From the NCBI RefSeq assembly GCF_009834545.1, contig NZ_CP019427.1, positions 1,465,001 to 1,529,000 on the forward strand: a stretch of DNA of 64,000 nt, written 5' to 3'. This DNA comes from Pseudomonas sp. S04. GTDB lineage: Bacteria; Pseudomonadota; Gammaproteobacteria; Pseudomonadales; Pseudomonadaceae. Positions 37,062 through 44,629 of the stretch are shown here, one piece after another. The notes under the pieces are model-generated. The model saw nothing but the letters and a program-made list of their open reading frames with translations, had not been told where the DNA came from and searched no databases. A program made the position numbers and the translations under genes. Within the stretch, counting starts at the first letter, position 1. The number at the start of each line of letters is the position of its first letter.

Positions 37062-37077
37062 ATCAAGGTTTATGCCA
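37062..37077 (-). promoter_or_regulatory. imperfect sigma-54-like site upstream of hcp
   Basis: On the minus strand TGGCA-TAAACC-TTGAT: the -24 element is good and the spacing is correct, but the invariant GC of the -12 is GA. It lies about 68 bp before hcp. The locus encodes its own sigma-54 activator at 47259, which makes such a promoter plausible, but the -12 mismatch is serious. Confidence 0.25.
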
Positions 37078-37147
37078 ACAATATTAAATTCCTTATTTAT
37101 CAACGGCATTGATTTAAAGCCGTAGATTTGGCTAGCGCCTAACATAG

Positions 37148-37310
37148 AAATTATCAATAAAAGTGCGCAAGAAGTTGCGCAATGCTGCGCAACTTCTTGC
37201 GCACTTGCCTGTGAGTGTTTAAGTGCGTGCGCTGTAGAGGTTTATTCACAGGGTTATCCACATTTCAGTGTGCAACTTATGGCGCATAATGGCAGTTTGG
37301 TGCTGCGCGC
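37148..37310 (+). repeat. hairpin direct repeat, copy C, with two DnaA boxes
   Basis: AATTATCAATAAA leads into a perfect 19-bp hairpin (arms 37163-37181 and 37186-37204, loop ATGC; arm GTGCGCAAGAAGTTGCGCA). The conserved tail follows (GTGAGT, TTTAAGTGCG, TGTGCAACTT, GCGCATAATGGC). Two sites matching the DnaA-box consensus TTATNCACA lie inside the tail: TTATTCACA (37242-37250) and TTATCCACA (37254-37262), three bases apart. Copies A and B carry a degenerate form at this place. Confidence 0.9.
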
Positions 37311-37680
37311 TTCAGTATCCATAAATATCAATCGCGCGGGAAATTTCCACGTGTATTTCCAGACGAATCCTACACCTTTGTCTATTGCGAAGTGTAAGGT
37401 GCTCCCGCAATATTTATTCACGGGCCGTTCTCAAACCGCAAAAAAGAGAAATGTTAGGGAATAGAGGCATATTTCAAAGCTTAGGCTCGGCAAGCAAGCG
37501 CTAAAGCACTAAGGCGGTGGCGCGGATTTTAAAACTTGCTGAAGTGTGAGTTTCTGATGATTGCGTCGCGCACGCACAAAAATAGCACGCTCGCAATGAA
37601 TAATTTAAACCTCATCGTTTTGCCCTGGCTCATTGCAACTCTAACGGGTGTGTCGCGGCAATCTTAATTTAAGGTCATGG
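37311..37680. other. upstream region of the tssA operon
   Basis: With hcp's leader and repeat C this makes about 690 bp without a gene (36995-37680). It is AT-rich. I looked for GG-N10-GC sigma-54 sites: the nearest, GAGGCATATTTCAAAGCTT near 37463, has an 11-base spacing and does not qualify. The tssA promoter presumably lies here. Confidence 0.4.
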
Positions 37681-39237
37681 ATGTCGTACTCCAGTAAACT
37701 TTCTGCTCATTATCTTGAACTCGCGAAAACCTCTATTTCCAATGAGAGTTTTGCGGGCGAGGACGTTCGGTTTTCGAGCGAATATGAAGCATTGGAAAGC
37801 GAGCTGGGTAAAGCCCAATCCATGCATGAAAGCGGCCAGATCGATTGGCTGAAAATCTGCGAAAACAGCGAAACCCTGCTGCGCACCCTATCCAAGGATG
37901 TACGAGTCGGGGCTTGGCTGGCTTGGGGCCTGTACCAGCGCGAATCCTTCCAGGGGCTATTGGCTGGACTCGGATTTCTGCAACATCTATGTGAGAACCA
38001 TTGGGCTGAGATTCATCCAAACAAGACCCGCACCCGCGCGGCTGCCCTCAGTTGGTTAGTGCCACGCCTTGAGCAGGTGCTAAACGAAAATATCGCGATC
38101 AAAGAGCAGTTGCCGCTGTTCCGCCGGATGGTGGAGTACCTAGAAGGTCTCGATGCCGCCTGCACCGAACATTTGGGCGACGACGCCCCGCTGTTGCTGC
38201 CAATCTCCCGCCGTTTAAAAAACATGGTCCAGCGTGCTGCTGACAACCAGCCGGAACCCGGCTTGGTCGGCGCCGCTGTGGCCCAGGTCAAGCAGGCCGC
38301 TACGCAATTGTTTGCCCCTGGCGCGCCGATCGACAACGAGAAAGAGGCCCACAAGGCCTTGCGCGTTCAGCAAGAAAACGCCCGTCCATTATGCGCCTGG
38401 TGGCTCAAGCAGAAGGCCACAGACTTGCGTGCGCTGCGCCTCAATCGCACGCTGTTGTGGCTGCCCATTGATGCGATTCCCGAGCGTAACACCGAGCAGA
38501 TCACCGTGTTGCGCGGTCTACCGGAGGACAAACTGAAGACCTATCAGGATCGCTTTGATCAAGCCAAATACGCAGACCTGCTCGTGGAGCTGGAGGCGAG
38601 CTTGGCGAAGGCGCCATTCTGGTTCGATGGCCAGCGAATGGTCTGGGAATGCTTGCAAGGGCTGAACGCGGAGATGGCGATGCGCGAAGTGGAAATTCAC
38701 TTCGCGTTATTTATTCAGCGCCTGCCCGGCATCATCGAGCTACGTTTCCATAACGGCACCCCGTTCGCAGATCTGGCCACTCGCGCCTGGATCAGTGCCA
38801 ACGTCGCGCCGCATCTGCAAACCTCCAGTTTGCCACGCAAGGTTGAAGCAACCGACACCCAATTGGCCTGGGAGTTGGCCCTGGAGGAAGTCCTGCCGAT
38901 CTTGCACAAAGACGGCCTCAAGGCTGCCGTGCAGATACTCAAGCAAGGCCTGCAAAGCGCCCACGGCGGACGAGTTCGATTTTTCTGGCAATTTGCCCTG
39001 GCCCGGCTTTGCTTCGCAGCAAAGAAATACGAACTGGCCAAGACGCAACTCGAAGCCCTCGACCAAACACTACAGGACTCAGGCCTGCACGCCTGGGAAC
39101 CCGATCTCGTGCTCGAAGTGCTGCATTTGCTGCATAGCTGCTGCGAGTTATTACCGCAAAACCATGCTGTGAGAGAGCGTAAAGAAGAGACTTATCGCAG
39201 GTTGTGCCACCTCGATCTCGAAGTGGTACTCGAATAG
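37681..39237 (+). CDS. tssA: T6SS protein TssA
   Basis: A 518-aa cytoplasmic cap protein that contacts the baseplate and primes or ends sheath polymerisation. The ImpA N-terminal domain is visible (VRVGAWLAWGLYQRESFQGL, then LCENHWAEIHP). The C-terminal third is of the VasJ type (FWQFALARLCFAAKKYELAK). ATG at 37681 has TAAGG 7 nt upstream; an in-frame start at 37648 is less likely. First gene of a plus-strand T6SS operon with hcp divergent. Confidence 0.93.
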   Translation: MSYSSKLSAHYLELAKTSISNESFAGEDVRFSSEYEALESELGKAQSMHESGQIDWLKICENSETLLRTLSKDVRVGAWLAWGLYQRESFQGLLAGLGFLQHLCENHWAEIHPNKTRTRAAALSWLVPRLEQVLNENIAIKEQLPLFRRMVEYLEGLDAACTEHLGDDAPLLLPISRRLKNMVQRAADNQPEPGLVGAAVAQVKQAATQLFAPGAPIDNEKEAHKALRVQQENARPLCAWWLKQKATDLRALRLNRTLLWLPIDAIPERNTEQITVLRGLPEDKLKTYQDRFDQAKYADLLVELEASLAKAPFWFDGQRMVWECLQGLNAEMAMREVEIHFALFIQRLPGIIELRFHNGTPFADLATRAWISANVAPHLQTSSLPRKVEATDTQLAWELALEEVLPILHKDGLKAAVQILKQGLQSAHGGRVRFFWQFALARLCFAAKKYELAKTQLEALDQTLQDSGLHAWEPDLVLEVLHLLHSCCELLPQNHAVRERKEETYRRLCHLDLEVVLE

Positions 39238-39269
39238 GCCCCAGGGCCACAACCGCAAGGAGAAAAGCC

Positions 39270-39773
39270 ATGGCCAAAGAAGGCTCGGTAGCCCCCAAAG
39301 AACGCATCAACGTCACCTTCAAACCCTCCAATGGCGGTGCTCAGGAAGAGATTGAGCTGCCGCTGAAGCTGCTGGCAATCGGTGACTACACCCACCGCAA
39401 AGACGAACGCAAAGTCGAAGATCGCAAGCCGATCAGTATCGACAAAATGACCTTCGACGAAGTACTGGCCAAGCAAGAGTTGGAGCTGACACTGAGCGTA
39501 CCGAACCGTCTTCAGGAAGAAGGCGACACTGAAGAACTGGCGGTGAAAGTACGCGTCAGCTCGATGAAGGACTTCAACCCAGCCTCGCTGGTCGAGCAAG
39601 TGCCTGAGCTGAAAAAACTGATGGAATTGCGCGACGCGCTGGTGGCCCTCAAAGGCCCGCTGGGTAATGCGCCTGCGTTCCGCAAAGCTATCGAAGGCGT
39701 TCTCGCCGACGACGAATCCCGCGGTCGCGTACTGGGTGAGCTGGGGTTGAACTCCGCCGCCCAGGACGCTTGA
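39270..39773 (+). CDS. tssB: T6SS contractile sheath small subunit TssB
   Basis: A 167-aa sheath subunit (VipA). It begins MAKEGSVAPKERINVTFKPS and contains the family core LLAIGDYTHRKDERKVEDRK and FNPASLVEQVPELKKL. The start at 39270 follows CAAGGAGAAAAGCC and is 33 nt past tssA. It pairs with TssC to form the contractile sheath that is disassembled by ClpV. Confidence 0.97.
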   Translation: MAKEGSVAPKERINVTFKPSNGGAQEEIELPLKLLAIGDYTHRKDERKVEDRKPISIDKMTFDEVLAKQELELTLSVPNRLQEEGDTEELAVKVRVSSMKDFNPASLVEQVPELKKLMELRDALVALKGPLGNAPAFRKAIEGVLADDESRGRVLGELGLNSAAQDA

Positions 39774-39801
39774 GTCCCCATCAGCCAAGGAAACCAACAC
39801 G

Positions 39802-41277
39802 ATGAGCAAGAGTGCATTGCAGCAGAAAACTACCGGGAACGGCGAATACAGCATTCTCGACAGCATCATCGCTGAAACCCGTCTGACGCCGGACGACGAA
39901 GCCTACGACATCGCCAAACGTGGTGTGTCGGCCTTCATCGAAGAGCTGCTCAAACCGCAGAACAACGGTGAGCCGGTTAAGAAGGCCATGGTTGATCGCA
40001 TGATCGCCGAGATCGATGCCAAGCTCAGCCGCCAGATGGATGAAATCCTGCATCACCCAGCGTTCCAGTCCCTGGAGTCGTCGTGGCGTGGTCTGCAGTT
40101 ACTGGTTGATCGCACTAACTTCCGCGAAAACATCAAGATCGAAATTCTCAACGTCTCCAAAGAAGACCTGCTGGACGATTTCGACGATTCGCCGGAAGTG
40201 ATGCAGTCTGGCCTGTACAAGCACATCTACACCGCTGAATACGGCCAGTTCGGTGGTCAGCCTGTTGGCGCAATTATCGCCAACTACTTCATGTCCCCAA
40301 GCTCGCCGGACGTGAAGCTGATGCAGTACGTGTCCAGCGTTGCCTGTATGTCTCACGCACCGTTCATTGCTGCTGCCGGCCCGAAGTTCTTTGGCCTGGA
40401 AAGCTTCACCGGTCTGCCAGACCTGAAGGATCTGAAAGATCACTTCGAAGGCCCGCAATTCGCCAAATGGCAGAGTTTCCGCCAGTCGGAAGACTCCCGC
40501 TACATCGGCTTGACGGTGCCGCGGTTCCTCCTGCGTAACCCGTACGACCCGGAAGAAAACCCGGTCAAATCGTTCGTCTACAAAGAAACTGTCGCCAACA
40601 GCCACGAACACTACCTGTGGGGCAACACCGCCTATGCGTTCGGCACCAAGCTGACCGACAGTTTCGCAAAATTCCGCTGGTGCCCGAACATTATTGGCCC
40701 GCAGAGCGGTGGTGCGGTTGAAGACCTGCCTTTGCATCACTTCGAAAGCATGGGCGAAATCGAAACCAAGATCCCTACCGAGGTTCTGGTTTCCGACCGC
40801 CGTGAATACGAACTGGCTGAGGAAGGCTTCATCTCCCTGACCATGCGCAAAGGCTCCGACAACGCCGCGTTCTTCTCCGCGAGCTCGGTGCAAAAGCCCA
40901 AGCTCTTCGGCGTCAGCGCAGAAGGCAAGGCTGCAGAGCTGAACTACAAGCTCGGCACCCAACTGCCGTACATGATGATCGTCAACCGCCTGGCCCATTA
41001 CCTGAAAGTGCTGCAGCGTGAGCAACTCGGTTCGTGGAAGGAGCGTACCGACCTGGAGCTTGAACTCAACAAGTGGATCCGCCAGTACGTCGCCGACCAG
41101 GAAAACCCAAGCGCTGAAGTCCGTGGTCGTCGTCCACTTCGCTCTGCCCAGATCATCGTCAGCGATGTCGAAGGCGTGCCTGGCTGGTACCGCGTCAGCT
41201 TGAACGTGCGTCCGCACTTCAAGTACATGGGAGCCGATTTCACCTTGTCGCTGGTTGGCAAGCTGGACAAAGAGTAA
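39802..41277 (+). CDS. tssC: T6SS contractile sheath large subunit TssC
   Basis: A 491-aa sheath subunit (VipB). Typical stretches are HHPAFQSLESSWRGLQLLVD, VGAIIANYFMSPSSPDVKLM and the C-terminal VPGWYRVSLNVRPHFKYMGA. It lies 28 nt after tssB with an AAGGAAA ribosome-binding site. Confidence 0.98.
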   Translation: MSKSALQQKTTGNGEYSILDSIIAETRLTPDDEAYDIAKRGVSAFIEELLKPQNNGEPVKKAMVDRMIAEIDAKLSRQMDEILHHPAFQSLESSWRGLQLLVDRTNFRENIKIEILNVSKEDLLDDFDDSPEVMQSGLYKHIYTAEYGQFGGQPVGAIIANYFMSPSSPDVKLMQYVSSVACMSHAPFIAAAGPKFFGLESFTGLPDLKDLKDHFEGPQFAKWQSFRQSEDSRYIGLTVPRFLLRNPYDPEENPVKSFVYKETVANSHEHYLWGNTAYAFGTKLTDSFAKFRWCPNIIGPQSGGAVEDLPLHHFESMGEIETKIPTEVLVSDRREYELAEEGFISLTMRKGSDNAAFFSASSVQKPKLFGVSAEGKAAELNYKLGTQLPYMMIVNRLAHYLKVLQREQLGSWKERTDLELELNKWIRQYVADQENPSAEVRGRRPLRSAQIIVSDVEGVPGWYRVSLNVRPHFKYMGADFTLSLVGKLDKE

Positions 41278-41289
41278 ACGGAGCAGCTC

Positions 41290-41697
41290 ATGACTGGATA
41301 CGGCAGCCTTTTCGAACGCCTGGGTGGTGACGCGGACAAACGCGTCGGCTGGAGCCGCGAGGTTTCCGCCATGGCGTCCGTGGCTGCCCATCTGGCCAAG
41401 ATGCTCAGCACCCGTGCGGGCAGCGTACAAACGCTGTCCGATTACGGGCTACCCGATCTCAATGACATGCGTCTAAGTCTGCACGACTCCCTGAGTCAGG
41501 CCCGTCTGGCCATCGAAAATTTCATCGAAGCCTACGAGCCACGCCTGAGCAATGTGCGTGTCATCTCCCTGCCGCGTGATCACGATCAGCTTCGCCTGTC
41601 CTTCAACATCGAAGGCCTGCTGGAAGTGGATGGTTTCAAGCGTCAGGTCAGTTTCGCCGCGTGCCTAGATGGCAGCGGCCAAGTCAAGGTCAGCTAA
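41290..41697 (+). CDS. tssE: T6SS baseplate wedge protein TssE
   Basis: A 135-aa protein with a gp25-like fold. It starts GYGSLFERLGG and carries the gp25 region LSDYGLPDLNDMRLSLHDSL and IENFIEAYEPRLSNVRVISL. TssE joins TssF and TssG in the wedge and starts sheath assembly. 12 nt after tssC. Confidence 0.95.
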   Translation: MTGYGSLFERLGGDADKRVGWSREVSAMASVAAHLAKMLSTRAGSVQTLSDYGLPDLNDMRLSLHDSLSQARLAIENFIEAYEPRLSNVRVISLPRDHDQLRLSFNIEGLLEVDGFKRQVSFAACLDGSGQVKVS

Positions 41698-41743
41698 TGA
41701 GACTCGAATGCCCTGACGTCCCAAAGGCAGCAAGCAAATAATC

Positions 41744-41833
41744 ATGACCACAGTTAAAGCGCAGGGTTACCTGGACGGTGTTGTCGTGGGTGATTTATTC
41801 AGCCGTCTGGCATTTAGGACGTTTTGTTCATGA
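41744..41833 (+). CDS. possible 29-aa ORF between tssE and tssF
   Basis: The 160-bp gap between tssE and tssF contains an open frame MTTVKAQGYLDGVVVGDLFS plus nine residues, ending at TGA 41831. There is no clear ribosome-binding site and no recognised motif. It may be non-coding leader for tssF. Reported because the gap is long for this operon. Confidence 0.2.
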   Translation: MTTVKAQGYLDGVVVGDLFSRLAFRTFCS

Positions 41834-41857
41834 GCTCGAATACCAGGCAGGTACCCC

Positions 41858-43645
41858 GTGTCCTTTAACCACTATTACCAAAGCGAACTCACTGCACTTC
41901 GTCAGTTAGGTCGTCGCTTTGCCGAGCGTAGCCCGGCGTTGGCGCCTTTCCTCGGTCAAGCCGGACGGGATCCAGACGTGGAGCGATTGCTGGAGGGTTT
42001 TGCATTCCTGACCGGGCGTCTGCGTCAGAAACTCGATGACGAGTTACCGGAGCTCAGCCATTCTCTGATGCAACTGCTGTGGCCCAACTACATGCGGCCG
42101 CTGCCATCGTTCAGTATTTTGCAGTTCGGACCGTTGAAACGTTCTGGTCCGGCATTGATGGTCGAACGCGATACACCAGTGGAAAGCGTTCCGATTGATG
42201 ACGTGCGTTGCCGATTTCGCACCTGTTATCCGACTGAAGTCCTGCCGTTGGACCTAACTGCGCTGAACTACTCGGTGAAGGGCGACGGTTCGCTGATGAG
42301 CCTGCGTCTGGAAATGAGCGCCGACGGGCACCTCGGTGAGCTGGAGTTGAGCCGCTTGCGACTGCACTTTGCCGGCGAGCGCTACATCAGCCAGATGCTG
42401 TACCTGAGCCTGTTGCGTAACCTGGAAGGCATCGAGCTGATCCCGCTGGACGGCGCCGGCAACCCCATTAATGGCGTCAACGGCACGCCAATGGCGTTCA
42501 AAATGCCCGGCGACCGCGTGCAGCCGGTGGGTTTTGCTGAAGAAGAAGCGTTGATCCCTTATCCGCTGAACACCTTCCGCGGTTATCGCTACCTACAAGA
42601 GTATTTTGCCTTTCAGGACAAATTCCTGTTTGTCGATATCAGCGGCCTGGACCTACTCAAGGCTTTGCCGGCATATATCCTCAAGCAGGTGCGCGGTCTG
42701 GAGTTGCGTTTCGACATTCGCAAGAGTGGAGTCCTGCGTATGCGTCCGACCCTGGACAACGTGAAGCTTCACTGTACGCCCATCGTTAATCTGTTCACGC
42801 ACGATGCACTGCCGATCCGCCTTGACGGCAAGCAAGACGAGTACCTGCTGCTACCCGCCGAGTACGACCTGGAAAACTGCGGTGTGTTCTCGGTGGAAAC
42901 CGTGACTGGCTGGAAACCTGGCGGCCTCGGTTATCAGGAGTATGTTCCGTTCGAGTCCTTCGAGCACGACCCCAGTTTCGACGTACCCAACAGCCGTCCT
43001 CACTACAGCATTCGCCAGCGCTCTTCCTCGCTGCACGAGGGCCTCGACACTTACCTGAGCTTCGGTATTCGCCACACCGAAGCCCAGGAAACCCTATCGG
43101 TCGAGCTGATGTGCACCAACCAGAACCTGCCGCGCAAGCTCAAGCTTGGCGACATCAGCCAGGCCTGCGAAGAAACGCCGGAGTTCCTGAGTTTCCGCAA
43201 CATTACCCCTGCCACTTCGAGCTTCGCGCCGCCGCTGAATCATGACTTCCTCTGGAAGCTGATCAGCAACATGTCGCTTAACTATCTGTCGCTGGCCGAC
43301 GTCAACGCGTTGAAGGTGATTCTCGAAACCTATGACCTGCCACGCTATTACGACCAACACGCTGAAAAAGTCAGCAAACGCCTGCTCGGCGGGCTCAAGT
43401 CGATCAAACATCAACACGTCGATCGATTGCACCGAGGGTTGCCGGTTCGTGGGCTGCGCACCGAACTGACCATCGACCCGCAAGGGTATATCGGTGAGGG
43501 CGACCTGTTCGTTTTCGCTTCGGTTCTTAACGAGTTTTTCGCGCTTTACGCCAGTCTCAATTCCTACCACGAGCTGCGGGTAAAAAGCACACAGGGAGAG
43601 GTGTACCAATGGACACCACGTATGGGCCTGCAACCGCTTCTTTAA
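41858..43645 (+). CDS. tssF: T6SS baseplate protein TssF
   Basis: A 595-aa wedge subunit. The N-terminus SFNHYYQSELTALRQLGRRF AERSPALAPFLG and FLTGRLRQKLDDELPELSHS are diagnostic of VasA/TssF. The start is GTG at 41858 with AGGCAGG upstream. The stop lies 37 nt inside tssG, so the two genes overlap and are translationally coupled, as expected for TssF2-TssG complexes. Confidence 0.95.
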   Translation: MSFNHYYQSELTALRQLGRRFAERSPALAPFLGQAGRDPDVERLLEGFAFLTGRLRQKLDDELPELSHSLMQLLWPNYMRPLPSFSILQFGPLKRSGPALMVERDTPVESVPIDDVRCRFRTCYPTEVLPLDLTALNYSVKGDGSLMSLRLEMSADGHLGELELSRLRLHFAGERYISQMLYLSLLRNLEGIELIPLDGAGNPINGVNGTPMAFKMPGDRVQPVGFAEEEALIPYPLNTFRGYRYLQEYFAFQDKFLFVDISGLDLLKALPAYILKQVRGLELRFDIRKSGVLRMRPTLDNVKLHCTPIVNLFTHDALPIRLDGKQDEYLLLPAEYDLENCGVFSVETVTGWKPGGLGYQEYVPFESFEHDPSFDVPNSRPHYSIRQRSSSLHEGLDTYLSFGIRHTEAQETLSVELMCTNQNLPRKLKLGDISQACEETPEFLSFRNITPATSSFAPPLNHDFLWKLISNMSLNYLSLADVNALKVILETYDLPRYYDQHAEKVSKRLLGGLKSIKHQHVDRLHRGLPVRGLRTELTIDPQGYIGEGDLFVFASVLNEFFALYASLNSYHELRVKSTQGEVYQWTPRMGLQPLL

Positions 43646-44616
43646 GTGCACTGACCCGAGGCATACGCGAGTACTCGCTGTTTCAGGCCGTACTGTTGGT
43701 AGTTGACCGACTACGCGAAGCACACCCTCATCTGAGCCAAGACGATTTGTACGACCAACTGGAATTTCAGGCCAATCCCAGTCTGGGGTTCCCCGGCAGT
43801 GACCTTGATCGCGTTGAGTTCTTTCACGAGCACGGGCTGATGCGCGCGCGCCTGCGATTCAATTTGATCGGACTGGTTGGTTCTGGGTCACCGCTGCCGG
43901 CGTTTTACGCAGAACAGGCCCTGGGCGACAGCGAGGATGGCAACCCAACCCGCAACTTCCTAGACCTATTTCACCATCGCCTACAACGGCTGATGCTGCC
44001 GATCTGGAAAAAATACCGCTATCGCGCCAGTTTCGAGAGTGGTGCCCTCGACCCTTTTTCCTCTCAGCTGTTTGCCCTGATCGGCCTCGGCGGTGAAGAG
44101 ATCCGGCGCGCCCAAGAGCTGAATTGGAAACGCCTGCTGCCGTATCTGGGCTTGCTCAGTTTGCGTGCGCATTCGGCTGCGCTGATCGAAGCGGTGCTGC
44201 GTTACTACTTCAAACACGCCGAACTGACCATTGAACAGTGCATTGAGCGCCATGTGGAAATCCTCGACGAACAGCGTAATCGCCTAGGACGAGCCAACTC
44301 CACGCTTGGTGACGACGTGGTGTTGGGGGAGACCGTACGCGATCGCAGCGGCAAGTTCCGGATCCACATCCGTGAGCTGGACTGGCAGCGCTTTCACGAG
44401 TTTCTGCCAATCGGTTTCGGCTACCAGCCGCTGTGTGCACTGGTGCGGTTCACCCTCCGTGACCCGCTCGATTACGACATTCGCCTGATGCTGCGCCACG
44501 AAGAAATTCGCGAACTGCGTATTGGTGAGCAAAACGCTTGTCGCCTGGGATGGACCAGTTGGCTCGGCCGCGAAAAAGCGGACGGTGTGGTGACTCTGGG
44601 TAGCAAAATTCATTAA
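43609..44616 (+). CDS. tssG: T6SS baseplate protein TssG
   Basis: A 335-aa wedge subunit. It has the conserved LEFQANPSLGFPGSDLDRVE and FYAEQALGD regions. It starts inside the end of tssF, with AGGGAGAGG 8 nt upstream. It bridges TssF dimers and TssE in the baseplate. Confidence 0.95.
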   Translation: MDTTYGPATASLSALTRGIREYSLFQAVLLVVDRLREAHPHLSQDDLYDQLEFQANPSLGFPGSDLDRVEFFHEHGLMRARLRFNLIGLVGSGSPLPAFYAEQALGDSEDGNPTRNFLDLFHHRLQRLMLPIWKKYRYRASFESGALDPFSSQLFALIGLGGEEIRRAQELNWKRLLPYLGLLSLRAHSAALIEAVLRYYFKHAELTIEQCIERHVEILDEQRNRLGRANSTLGDDVVLGETVRDRSGKFRIHIRELDWQRFHEFLPIGFGYQPLCALVRFTLRDPLDYDIRLMLRHEEIRELRIGEQNACRLGWTSWLGREKADGVVTLGSKIH

Positions 44617-44629
44617 GGACAGATGACAA

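Noticed and set aside
27682..37310. CRISPR-like array from the repeated TTGCGCA motifs and the direct repeats
   Set aside because: Only three long copies kilobases apart, no regular short spacers, and no cas genes.
37460..37480. Possible sigma-54 promoter for tssA (GAGGCATATTTCAAAGCTT)
   Set aside because: GG and GC are 11 bases apart; sigma-54 promoters tolerate almost no change from 10.
40099..41430. Minus-strand frame of 443 codons opposite tssC/tssE
   Set aside because: Antisense shadow of a conserved sheath gene; no motif and no start signal.
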